Shown: one piece after another, positions 19,042-26,815 of the stretch | Layout of the letters: each line of letters begins with the position of its first letter | How positions within the stretch are numbered: the first letter of the stretch is position 1 | Assembly: GCF_003634575.1 (NCBI RefSeq) | Contig: NZ_RBLJ01000005.1 | Span: 416,971 to 480,970, forward strand | DNA from: Photorhabdus asymbiotica | GTDB lineage: Bacteria > Pseudomonadota > Gammaproteobacteria > Enterobacterales > Enterobacteriaceae | Reading direction: 5' to 3' | Length of the DNA: 64,000 nt | Notes under the pieces: model-generated | What the model was told of the DNA's origin: nothing | Database searches by the model: none | Seen by the model: the letters and a program-made list of their open reading frames with translations, nothing else | Position numbers and translations under genes: made by a program

Positions 19042-19602
19042 TTATGTATTTCTATACCATCCCATCAACTTAACATATGAGTTAGTAATTGGAATCGCAG
19101 CGCTAGCCCCCGTGCTTCCTGTATTGCCCGAAATTGTATGGCTATGTGGCCCTATTGATACCGTATGGGCATGAGCGCCATCAGTGCTGGTATTAAACTT
19201 GTAATTGTCAAAATCTGTCTTCCCAGACCCCTGATTGTTTTTAGAGCCGTCATAATAGCCATAACGTCCACCATCTTGTTCACCCCACCCGCTATCATGT
19301 TTGTGCTCTCCAGTGGTATTGGTGGTTCGAGTACCATAATCAAATATATCTGTCATTCCTGAAAGTACATGATTATGTGCTGGCATTTGTGCCACTGTCA
19401 GAGTTATCAAATCGTTACCACCCGTTGACAAAATATCAGCGCCATTAGCACTAGCCAATCGAACTGTTTTATTTTCATCAATATATTTCCATGTAGTACC
19501 AGGAAACAGTACATTTGGGTTTTTATTTTGAGCAAACCAAACAACCATTCCTACAGGATATAGTGTGTTAATAATAGTTTCCACCAAACCAAGATTTTTC
19601 AA
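19042..19602 (-). CDS. Silent tail-fibre C-terminal cassette 4
   Basis: 186 codons from the TTG in crossover site 4: KNLGLVETIINTLYPVGMVVWFAQNKNPNVLFPGTTWKYI, then VAQMPAHNHVLSG, a glycine/histidine-rich region (GEHKHDSGWGEQDGGRYGYYDGS) and repeated HAHTVSIGPHSHTISGNTG. The HxH-rich beta structure resembles phage fibre tips of the short-tail-fibre type. It is unrelated to the collar tips. No ribosome site or assembly gene accompanies it. One inversion between sites 3 and 4 (2.2 kb) would fuse it to the gpH shaft. Confidence 0.82.
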   Translation of the reverse strand: MKNLGLVETIINTLYPVGMVVWFAQNKNPNVLFPGTTWKYIDENKTVRLASANGADILSTGGNDLITLTVAQMPAHNHVLSGMTDIFDYGTRTTNTTGEHKHDSGWGEQDGGRYGYYDGSKNNQGSGKTDFDNYKFNTSTDGAHAHTVSIGPHSHTISGNTGSTGASAAIPITNSYVKLMGWYRNT

Positions 19603-19604
19603 AA
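19579..19604 (-). other. Invertase crossover site 4
   Basis: Minus-strand half-sites TTTTGAAAAATC and GGTTTGGTGGAA around TT, identical to site 1 but inverted. Its codon phase matches the other sites. Confidence 0.82.
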
Positions 19605-19772
19605 CTCACTATTCTGTGAAATTTCCGAAAGAATAGTCTCTATGGGTATTAGGCAGGGGAATATATGGGAAAAATCAGCTATATCCGGGTGTCAACAAAT
19701 GACCAGAACGGTGATTTACAATGAAACACATTAAAAAGCACAAATAACGAACTACTTTTGAGGGAAAAATCT
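19579..19772. repeat. Right arm of ~195-bp inverted repeat
   Basis: Inverted partner of 8394-8588, covering crossover site 4, the short leader and the start of an invertase remnant. Together the arms bracket 11 kb that could invert through the invertase or by homologous recombination. Confidence 0.9.
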
Positions 19773-19882
19773 ATGAAAAAACAATCAACAAACAGGGCTA
19801 AAAATTCCCAACAGTTAAGAAACAAGATTGATTTATAGAAGTTTCATTTCTCACTATCTATAAAGTACTTACAGGTAAATAA
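19665..19882 (+). pseudogene. DNA invertase remnant (right)
   Basis: Begins ATGGGAAAAATCAGC and reads GKISYIRVSTNDQNGDLQ before an in-frame stop where the intact gene at 11017 has Arg. It continues with decayed similarity and ends with a stretch resembling the intact 3' end (about 19840-19882). The central recombinase region is deleted. It keeps the divergent layout with cassette 4. Confidence 0.82.
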
Positions 19883-19913
19883 TTAGAAAAAATAATAAAT
19901 TAACTAACCTGAT

Positions 19914-19933
19914 TTGTACCATCTGCCACACAT
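19914..19933. promoter_or_regulatory. Ogr activator box 3 (FI operon promoter)
   Basis: TTGT-ACCATCTGCCAC-ACAT, one base off the TTGT-N12-ACAA dyad, centred about 81 bp before the FI start. P2 also has a late promoter at this place (PF). Confidence 0.6.
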
Positions 19934-20003
19934 TTCTTATCGAATGATTTAATAACTGGGATACCTCAACATAGCGGGACACCTTAATAGGAGAACCGCT
20001 AAT

Positions 20004-21176
20004 ATGGCACAAGATTATCATCATGGCGTCCGTGTACAGGAAATTAACGAAGGTACACGCACCATTACCACAATTAGCACCGCTATTGTTGGTATGGTCT
20101 GTACAGGTCCTGAGGCAGACGAAAAAGCTTTTCCACTAAACACTCCGGTTTTGATTACTGATGTTTCGATGGCAATAGGCAAAGCGGGTAAAACCGGTAC
20201 ATTGCCTCAAGCACTTAAAGCTATCGCAGACCAGGCTAAACCCGTTACTGTTGTTGTCCGTGTTGCACAAGGTGAAACGGAAGATCAAACGACCACCAAT
20301 ATCATTGGTACTACGACTAATGAAGGTAAGAAAACCGGTATACAGGCACTGTTGGCAGCACAAGGCCAATTAGGTGTGAAGCCACGTATTCTGGGGGTTC
20401 CAGGGCTGGATACAAAAGCTGTTGCTGTTGAATTAGCGACTATTGCTCAAAAACTGAGAGCAATGGCTTATATCAGTGCCTATGGTTGTAAGAATAAAGA
20501 AGAAGTTGCCAAATATCGTGAAAACTTCGGTCAGCGGGAACTGATGCTGATTTGGCCTGATTTCCTGAGTTGGGATACCGTTTCTAACAGCGAAGCTACT
20601 GCCTACGCTACTGCTCGTGCACTGGGCCTGCGGTCAAAAATTGATGAAGAAACGGGTTGGCATAAGACACTGTCAAATATCGGCGTCAATGGTGTGACTG
20701 GTATTTCAGCAGACGTATTCTGGGATCTTCAAGATCCAGCAACTGATGCTGGTTATCTAAACGAAAAGGGTATTACGACACTTATCCGCAAGAATGGCTT
20801 CCGTTTTTGGGGTTCCCGTACTTGTGCGAGTGATCCATTGTTCCAGTTCGAAAGTTACACCCGTACTGCTCAGGTATTGGCTGATACTATGGCGGAAGCG
20901 CATATGTGGGCAATCGATAAGCCACTGACTCCTTCACTGGTACGAGACATTATTGAAGGTGTTAACGCTAAATTCCGTGAATTGAGGTCCGGAGGATACA
21001 TCATTAATGGTAAGTGCTGGTACGACGAAAGCGCTAATGATAAAGACACTCTGAAAGCGGGTAAATTGACCCTCGATTACGACTACACACCTGTACCACC
21101 ACTGGAAAATATGATGTTACGCCAGCGTATTACAGATAAATACCTGATGGATTTCGCGAAAAGCATAAACGGCTAA
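20004..21176 (+). CDS. Contractile tail sheath protein (P2 FI family)
   Basis: 390 aa (P2 FI is 396). Starts [39 protein letters not shown] and carries the C-terminal sheath motif [66 protein letters not shown] in conserved order. It polymerises around the tube and contracts to drive it through the target envelope. TAGGAG precedes the ATG. First gene of the FI-FII-E-T-U-D operon. Confidence 0.96.
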   Translation: MAQDYHHGVRVQEINEGTRTITTISTAIVGMVCTGPEADEKAFPLNTPVLITDVSMAIGKAGKTGTLPQALKAIADQAKPVTVVVRVAQGETEDQTTTNIIGTTTNEGKKTGIQALLAAQGQLGVKPRILGVPGLDTKAVAVELATIAQKLRAMAYISAYGCKNKEEVAKYRENFGQRELMLIWPDFLSWDTVSNSEATAYATARALGLRSKIDEETGWHKTLSNIGVNGVTGISADVFWDLQDPATDAGYLNEKGITTLIRKNGFRFWGSRTCASDPLFQFESYTRTAQVLADTMAEAHMWAIDKPLTPSLVRDIIEGVNAKFRELRSGGYIINGKCWYDESANDKDTLKAGKLTLDYDYTPVPPLENMMLRQRITDKYLMDFAKSING

Positions 21177-21186
21177 GGGGGCACAG

Positions 21187-21702
21187 ATGGCATTACCTCG
21201 CAAACTTAAATACCTGAATTTGTTTAATGACGGCAATAACTATCAGGGAATAGTAGAAGAACTTACTCTGCCTAAATTGAGCCGTAAATTGGAAACCTAT
21301 CGCGGCGGTGGTATGAACGGTAGCGCGACCGTGGATTTAGGACTGGATGAAGGCGCATTGGATGTTGAATTTACGCTGGGAGGTATGGAAGCTCAGCATT
21401 ATCGGCAGTGGGGGCTAACTAAAACCGACGGCGTAATGTTGCGTTTTTCGGGTTCCTGTCAGCGTGATGATACCAGTGATGTGATTGCTGTTGAAATCGT
21501 GATGCGTGGCCGCTTCCATGAGTTTGACCATGGCACTTATAAGCAAGGGGATAACACTCAGACCAAAATCAGCGCTAAAAACACCTATTTCAAACTGACA
21601 TGGGATGGCCAAACGCTGATCGAAGTGGATACCGTTAACATGGTTGAAATTGTTAATGGTGAGGATCGTCTGGCAGATCACCGCCGCGCTATGGGTCTTT
21701 AA
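21187..21702 (+). CDS. Tail tube protein (P2 FII family)
   Basis: 171 aa (P2 FII 172): MALPRKLKYLNLFNDGNNYQGIVEELTLPKLSRKLETYRGGGMNGSATVDLGLDEGALDVEFTLGG in fragments is the conserved tube core. It forms the inner tube injected on contraction. It lies 10 nt after FI with a GGGGG ribosome site. Confidence 0.96.
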   Translation: MALPRKLKYLNLFNDGNNYQGIVEELTLPKLSRKLETYRGGGMNGSATVDLGLDEGALDVEFTLGGMEAQHYRQWGLTKTDGVMLRFSGSCQRDDTSDVIAVEIVMRGRFHEFDHGTYKQGDNTQTKISAKNTYFKLTWDGQTLIEVDTVNMVEIVNGEDRLADHRRAMGL

Positions 21703-21728
21703 TCTAATCGGATAAACAAGGTTGAACC

Positions 21729-22046
21729 ATGACAGAAACACTCATTACTCAAAACGACGAGCAGCGCACAATCGTATTAGAAGAGCCACTTGCACGTGGT
21801 GGTAGCAACATCACTGAAGTGGTGATTCGCAAACCTAACAGTGGGGCGCTGCGTGGTGCTCGGCTACAGGCTTTGCTTGAGATGGATGTGGACTCAATGA
21901 TGTTAGTTTTGCCACGCGTTACCACACCCGCTCTCACGAAAAGCGACCTGTTGGCAATGACACCCGGCGATCTGATTAATCTCAGTGTTGAGGTGGTCAA
22001 TTTTTTGTTACCGAAGTCGGCGAAGTCCGGTTTCCAGACCGACTAA
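21729..22046 (+). CDS. Tail assembly chaperone E (P2 gpE family)
   Basis: 105 aa: a short acidic protein containing IVLEEPLARGGSNITEVVIRKPNSGALRGARLQALLEMDVDSMMLVLPRVTTP, the phage tail protein E family. With its frameshifted form it chaperones the tape measure. The reading ends at 22046 in frame 0, but T6G at 22001-22007 allows a -1 shift into the E' frame. Confidence 0.9.
   Translation: MTETLITQNDEQRTIVLEEPLARGGSNITEVVIRKPNSGALRGARLQALLEMDVDSMMLVLPRVTTPALTKSDLLAMTPGDLINLSVEVVNFLLPKSAKSGFQTD
22001..22007 (+). promoter_or_regulatory. -1 ribosomal frameshift site (T6G)
   Basis: TTTTTTG lies in the E reading as AAT-TTT-TTG, the same slippery heptamer used for E/E+E' in P2. Slipping back one base joins E to the open -1 frame that ends at 22180. 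Confidence 0.8.
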
Positions 22047-22180
22047 CCGTAGATGATTTGGTGGCAGATATTGCCACCGTTTTCCACTGGTCTCCGTCAG
22101 TGACAAGTGAAATGTCACTGACGGAATTACTGGACTGGCGACATCGGGCCATCTTACGAAGTGGTGCAGAAAATGAGTAA
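22007..22180 (+). CDS. E' extension (E+E' frameshift product, GpE-like)
   Basis: The -1 frame is open from the slippery site to TAA 22178-22180 and encodes a tail with ADIATVFHWSPS..MSLTELLDWRHRAILRSGAENE. This matches the P2 GpE' pattern (ADIAxxFHWxP, MSLxEL..WR..A). A GTG at 22061 could also give a stand-alone 39-aa form. The last codons overlap the start of T (ATGAGTAA), so translation of T is probably coupled. Confidence 0.8.
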   Translation, partial: VTEVGEVRFPDRLTVDDLVADIATVFHWSPSVTSEMSLTELLDWRHRAILRSGAENE

Positions 22181-24776
22181 TACACAGTCACAGCTTAAAT
22201 TGGTAATACAGTCCGTTAATAAGCTAACCAGCGTCTTGAAATCCGTACAGCGAAATAATAGAAGGTTGGCGGATTCTATCCGGCAAAACCGTGGTGAATT
22301 CAAGCGATTAAATCAGACTTGGGACGTCATTAAACCTTATTCTGCTCCTGAATATGCGCAGGGAACTGCGCATACTAGTAGCAAAAATTTTCTAATGCCG
22401 GATTATGATCTTAATGTTCAATTATCTAAAATTCAGGCACAAACCAATATTGAAAAAAATTCTCCTAAATACACCACGTTGCTCAATCAAAGTTATGAAC
22501 GGAGTAAAAGAGCCGGGGTTTCTGCTAGTCAGGTTGTGCAGGAAACTGCGCAAACTAGTCGCAAAAAAGAAGAGAGTCGTAGTGAAAACCGTTATAGCAA
22601 AATAAAAGATTTTCGTGATCGTATTAGCCAACATGGCGCTAGTGCGAAATCGGCAGGCGTTAACATACTGACAACCAGTAAAAACTTTCTGATGCCAGGT
22701 TATGATCTTAATGCGCAGATGTCTAAAATTCAGGCACAAACTAATATTGAAAAAAACTCTCCTGAATACGCTATGTTGCTCAACCAAAGCCGTGAGTTGA
22801 GTAAAAGCACAGGGGTTTCTGCTAATCAAATTGCACAAGGACAGAGCCTTTATGCATCCAAGGGTTATTCCTCTGATCAGATAAAGAATATGATGCCCGG
22901 TACGGTATCAATGTCACAGGCTAATGGTGCAGATTTCGCCGCTACCATTGATATTGGCACTAATGTGCTGGAAGGGTTCAAATTACAATCCGAAGAGATG
23001 AGCCGTGTGAGTGATGTTTTAACGGCAACGTTTACTGGTTCAAAAACGACGTTGGCGGCATTGGGTGACACCATGAAATTTGTTGCGCCGACCGCTTCTT
23101 CTTTGGGGATTGATATTGAAACTGTTGCTGCTGCTACCAGAAAGCTGAGTGATGCCAATATCAAAGGAAGTGAGGCTGGAGAGGTTCTGAGCAGTATGCT
23201 GGGACGGTTGGCTGAACCGCCTAAAGCCGCTGCCGCTGCATTGGCACAACTAAGTATCAAGATCCGTGATGCTAAAGGTAATTTACGACAATTACCCGAT
23301 ATTCTCGTTGAACTGGATGATAAAACGCGCTCAATGAGCAGCAAACAACGTACAAGTTATTTCACGGCAATTGGTGGGGAAAATGCCGCTCCTGCTTTGG
23401 ATGTATTGGTGAATCAGGCAGGGCAGGGAGAATTGCAATCTTTTATCGATAAATTAAGAAATGTTCAAGGTGAATCCCAAAAAGTTGCATCGACAATGAC
23501 GAATAGCCTCACCGGTGATATCCAGAAACTCAATGCCGCTTGGAGTGATCTGGGCGTTCAGATGTTTTCTGGTGTAGAAGGTCCTGCAAGAGAAGTCACT
23601 CAGAAAGTAACAAATGTCGTCAATAAAGTCAGTGAATGGATGAAAGCCAATCCACGATTGGCAGCAACGCTTGCGACTATCACGATGGTCGTTGGAGGGG
23701 TGTTAACTGTTTTTGGCGCATTCGCACAAGCGATAGCTTCAATATTACTTCCACTAGCTGTAGCAAAATATAGTCTTACTCTCTTTGGTAGTACTGGTGT
23801 GAGAGCGCTTGGGTTAGTTGGAAATGCTCTGAAAATGTTGGGAAGTACCATGATGATCGTTGGTCGTCTGATGATGGCTAACCCGATCCTCGCTATTGTT
23901 GGTTTGATTGCTATGGCGGCTGTTTATATTTGGCAAAATTGGGAAACATTGGGGCCGAAATTTTCTCAGCTTTGGGAAAATATTAAAATCAGCTTGAGTG
24001 AGAAATGGGAATCAATTAAACAGAGTGCCTTGCAAATCTGGGATAATATTAAAAATAATATAAGTAATGCCTGGGAGTTAGTGAAACAGAATACATTAGA
24101 TATCTGGGAGAATATTAAAATATCGATCTCGGATAAATGGAATGAAATTATTACTGATGTAATGAATCTGCCCAGTAAATTTAAAGAGGTTGGCACAGCG
24201 ATAATTAATAGTTTGTTGGAGGGGATTAATGAAAAATGGGAGGTATTGAAAAAGAAACTGACCTCATTATCTGATTATATCCCTGATTGGATGCGGCCAG
24301 GTGAAGATACTTCAAAAGGTACCAATAATAACATGACTCATAATGTCAGTTCGGTTCTGCCTAAACATGATAAAGGTGGAATTATTCCAGCTGGAGGATT
24401 TGGTATTGTTGGTGAATATGGACCGGAGATTGTAACAGGCCCTGTTAATGTCATTAGCCGACGTCAGACGGCTAAACTTGCAGCCGCTGCTGCGTTTTCT
24501 TTAAGTGTAATGGCACCTTCTGCGGCAGCCAGAACAGCACCATTGCATATTCAGAGTTTACCTGTTCAGGCGTATCCACAGATTCAGGAGAAGGTGGAGA
24601 AGCGCCACCAAATACAATACCGTAATGAATCGCCGGTCTATCATATAAATATCTATGGGGCACCGGGGCAGTCTGCTCAGGATATTGCCGCAGTGGTCAG
24701 GCGCGAACTGGATGATCGGGAACGTAAACAGCAAGCTCGTTTACGTAGTTCATTCTCTGATAGAGGAGAATTCTAA
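22173..24776 (+). CDS. Tail tape measure protein T
   Basis: 867 aa from ATG 22173, which overlaps the E' stop and is preferred to GTG 22161. Residues ~70-135 and ~170-235 are an in-frame duplication (KNFLMPxYDLNxQ.SKIQAQTNIEKNSPxY), offset by 297 bp. A TP901-type minor tail core follows (GSEAGEVLSSMLGRLAEPPKAAAAALAQL), then hydrophobic segments at about residues 505-600. Next come W-containing coil repeats (LWENIKISLSEKWESIKQSALQIWDNIK). It sets tube length and is the longest gene of the operon. P2 gpT is 815 aa. Confidence 0.93.
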   Translation: MSNTQSQLKLVIQSVNKLTSVLKSVQRNNRRLADSIRQNRGEFKRLNQTWDVIKPYSAPEYAQGTAHTSSKNFLMPDYDLNVQLSKIQAQTNIEKNSPKYTTLLNQSYERSKRAGVSASQVVQETAQTSRKKEESRSENRYSKIKDFRDRISQHGASAKSAGVNILTTSKNFLMPGYDLNAQMSKIQAQTNIEKNSPEYAMLLNQSRELSKSTGVSANQIAQGQSLYASKGYSSDQIKNMMPGTVSMSQANGADFAATIDIGTNVLEGFKLQSEEMSRVSDVLTATFTGSKTTLAALGDTMKFVAPTASSLGIDIETVAAATRKLSDANIKGSEAGEVLSSMLGRLAEPPKAAAAALAQLSIKIRDAKGNLRQLPDILVELDDKTRSMSSKQRTSYFTAIGGENAAPALDVLVNQAGQGELQSFIDKLRNVQGESQKVASTMTNSLTGDIQKLNAAWSDLGVQMFSGVEGPAREVTQKVTNVVNKVSEWMKANPRLAATLATITMVVGGVLTVFGAFAQAIASILLPLAVAKYSLTLFGSTGVRALGLVGNALKMLGSTMMIVGRLMMANPILAIVGLIAMAAVYIWQNWETLGPKFSQLWENIKISLSEKWESIKQSALQIWDNIKNNISNAWELVKQNTLDIWENIKISISDKWNEIITDVMNLPSKFKEVGTAIINSLLEGINEKWEVLKKKLTSLSDYIPDWMRPGEDTSKGTNNNMTHNVSSVLPKHDKGGIIPAGGFGIVGEYGPEIVTGPVNVISRRQTAKLAAAAAFSLSVMAPSAAARTAPLHIQSLPVQAYPQIQEKVEKRHQIQYRNESPVYHINIYGAPGQSAQDIAAVVRRELDDRERKQQARLRSSFSDRGEF

Positions 24777-24778
24777 TT

Positions 24779-25246
24779 ATGATGGCTGCACTGGGTTTAT
24801 TTGTTTTTATGTTGAAAACCACACCATATCAGAATTTGCAATATCAGCAGTCATGGCGGCATGCTTTTAATAGCCGTATCGGGCTTCGGCCTGCTTGGCA
24901 ATTTCTGGGGCCGGATAACGACACGATGACACTTTCAGGCTCGTTATATCCAGAAATTACCACCGGTAGCCGTTTGTCATTGATAGCTCTACAGATTATG
25001 GCTGATAGCGGTAAAGCTTGGTCCTTTATAGATGGCAGAGGCACAGTTTACGGCATGTTTGTCATTGAGAAGATCGAACAGACAAAAACGGAATTGATGT
25101 CGAATGGTGCTGCTCGCAAAATTGATTTTACTTTGTCATTGCGGCGAGTTGATAGTTCTTTAGGTGAAATGTTCGGTGATCTTCAGGACCAGTTCTCTAT
25201 GCTTACAGACAATTCGGCAAGTAGAGTCAGAGGGGTATTGCCATGA
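24779..25246 (+). CDS. Tail protein U (P2 gpU family)
   Basis: 155 aa: MMAALGLFVFMLKTTPYQNLQYQQSWRHAFNSRIGLRPAWQFLGPDNDTMTLSGSLYPEITTG in fragments is diagnostic of gpU, a tail terminus/hub component. It starts 2 nt after T and its stop overlaps the start of D by 4 bp. Confidence 0.93.
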   Translation: MMAALGLFVFMLKTTPYQNLQYQQSWRHAFNSRIGLRPAWQFLGPDNDTMTLSGSLYPEITTGSRLSLIALQIMADSGKAWSFIDGRGTVYGMFVIEKIEQTKTELMSNGAARKIDFTLSLRRVDSSLGEMFGDLQDQFSMLTDNSASRVRGVLP

Positions 25247-26316
25247 TGTCTGAGTTTGGCAGGGTTCCAGAAAAAGGCAGTGCGCCGGGATTTCTTCTGG
25301 AAATTGATAATAAAGATATCAGTGGGCGCATTCAATCGCGCCTGATATCACTGACGATGACAGATAATCGCGGTTTTGAGGCCGATCAGCTTGATATTGA
25401 GCTGGATGATGCAGATGGTAGCTTGATGTTACCTTCTCGAGGTAATGTGATTTCATTGGCATTAGGGTGGCGTGATCAGCCACTTATGGATAAAGGACGT
25501 TTTACCGTGGATGAAATTGAGCACAGTGGAGCACCGGATAAATTAACTATCCGTGCCCGTAGTGCCGATTTTCGTGAATCTCTCAATATGAGACGTGAAG
25601 TGTCTTATCATCAGAAAACGATAGGTGAGATTGTCCGTACTATTGCCGCCAGAAATAACCTTACCGCCGATTTGCATAAGGATATAGCGAAGGTATTTAT
25701 TAATCACATCGATCAGACAAATGAATCTGATGGTAGCTTTCTTACCCGGTTGGCAAATCAGGAAGGGGCAATTGCCTCAGTAAAAAATGGCAAATTGATA
25801 TTTATTCGGCAAGGGCAGAACAAAACAGCCAGCGGCCAAGTTATCCCTGCATTAGTGATCACTCGTCAGTCAGGGGATAGTCATAATTTTACTCTGTCTG
25901 ATCGTGAGGCTTATACCGGCGTGGTGGCAAATTGGTTAGATACCCGTAAACCGGAGAAAAAGCACACTTTGGCAGTTAGGCGAGGTACAGGTAAATCAAA
26001 ATCATATCTGATTGGTAGCACGGGTAATGTACTGGAGCTTTCCCGTGTTTATGCTGATGAAGCCAGCGCTAAGCGTGCGGCTAAAGTTGCTTGGGAAAAA
26101 ATACAACGTGGTACGGCGACATTTTCAATTCAACTGGCTCAAGGGCGTGCAGATCTTTATCCCGAAGTACCCATACAAGTCACGGGCTTTAAACCTGAAA
26201 TAGATGAAACGGAATGGACGCTAACAAAAGTTACTCACACGATAAATGGATCTAGCGGTGGTTTTACAACGGCGCTGACTCTGGAATTAAAAATTGATGA
26301 TCTCGACATGAAATAA
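25243..26316 (+). CDS. Baseplate hub protein D (P2 gpD family)
   Basis: 357 aa (P2 gpD 387). Contains FLLEIDNKDISGRIQSRLISLTMTDNRGFEADQLDIELDDADG and the late-control D motif (ISLALGWRDQPLMDKGRFTVDEIEHSGAPD), structurally a gp27-like hub beneath the gpV spike. Last structural gene before ogr. Confidence 0.94.
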   Translation: MMSEFGRVPEKGSAPGFLLEIDNKDISGRIQSRLISLTMTDNRGFEADQLDIELDDADGSLMLPSRGNVISLALGWRDQPLMDKGRFTVDEIEHSGAPDKLTIRARSADFRESLNMRREVSYHQKTIGEIVRTIAARNNLTADLHKDIAKVFINHIDQTNESDGSFLTRLANQEGAIASVKNGKLIFIRQGQNKTASGQVIPALVITRQSGDSHNFTLSDREAYTGVVANWLDTRKPEKKHTLAVRRGTGKSKSYLIGSTGNVLELSRVYADEASAKRAAKVAWEKIQRGTATFSIQLAQGRADLYPEVPIQVTGFKPEIDETEWTLTKVTHTINGSSGGFTTALTLELKIDDLDMK

Positions 26317-26391
26317 TTGTTCTTTAAATGAGATCTCGTTGCTATATTGTTCTCGGAATGAGATTTAATGTTTTAGTTAAGGGTAAGAAAT

Positions 26392-26613
26392 ATGATCAAG
26401 TGTCCTCTTTGTGGTCAAGCTGCTCATGCACGCAGCAGTTTTGAGCATTCCAGTCAGACAAAAGAACGCTACAACCAGTGTCAAAATATCAATTGTGGTG
26501 CAACCTTCGTCAGCCATGAAACATTTGTCCGCTTTATTTCCAAGCCGGGTGAGGTGGTGAGTGTTAAGCCACATCCCAAAGAAAAGTCTAAAACTCAGTT
26601 GAATTTGGCTTGA
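26392..26613 (+). CDS. ogr: Late transcription activator Ogr/Delta (zinc finger)
   Basis: 73 aa. Zinc ligands CPLC (C4, C7) and CQNINC (positions ~30-35) match the Ogr/Delta family Cys pattern C-X2-C-X22-C-X4-C. A basic C-terminal region follows. It activates P2-type late promoters by contacting the RNA polymerase alpha subunit. The three upstream dyads at 13029, 13846 and 19914 are its likely targets. AAGGGTAAG precedes the ATG. Confidence 0.93.
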   Translation: MIKCPLCGQAAHARSSFEHSSQTKERYNQCQNINCGATFVSHETFVRFISKPGEVVSVKPHPKEKSKTQLNLA

Positions 26614-26640
26614 AGAGTTACAGGCTAACTGTAAATGTTT

Positions 26641-26663
26641 GCCACCGATAGGTGGCTTTTTTA
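26641..26663 (+). terminator. ogr terminator, right edge of tailocin locus
   Basis: GCCACC-GATA-GGTGGC followed by TTTTTT, 28 nt after the ogr stop. Confidence 0.9.
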
Positions 26664-26815
26664 TGTATGCAGAACTCGTTATGTACCTTTAATAGCTAAC
26701 CACTTTGTTAAATATCTTGTGAATAGTTAATAAATTCTCTTGCGTCTGTGATCATATTTTGTCAGCTTTAGTGTAATCAGAATGTCTGATCAACACTCAC
26801 CAAAGCAGGATAATA

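Larger units (their letters stand above)
8394..26663. mobile_element. P2-like defective prophage / R-type tailocin locus
   Basis: The block from the left fibre cassette to the ogr terminator holds P2-family tail genes in P2 order: X, V, W, J, I, H, fibre assembly, then FI, FII, E, E', T, U, D and ogr, with a CI-type repressor and a DNA invertase. No portal, scaffold, capsid, terminase, integrase, replication, holin or endolysin gene is present. This is the composition of contractile R-type bacteriocins such as xenorhabdicin from Xenorhabdus. The bacteriocin function is inferred from gene content. Confidence 0.85.

Noticed and set aside
8394..26663. Complete P2-like prophage able to replicate
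   Set aside because: No integrase, replication, terminase, portal, capsid or lysis genes are present between rpmJ2 and asd.
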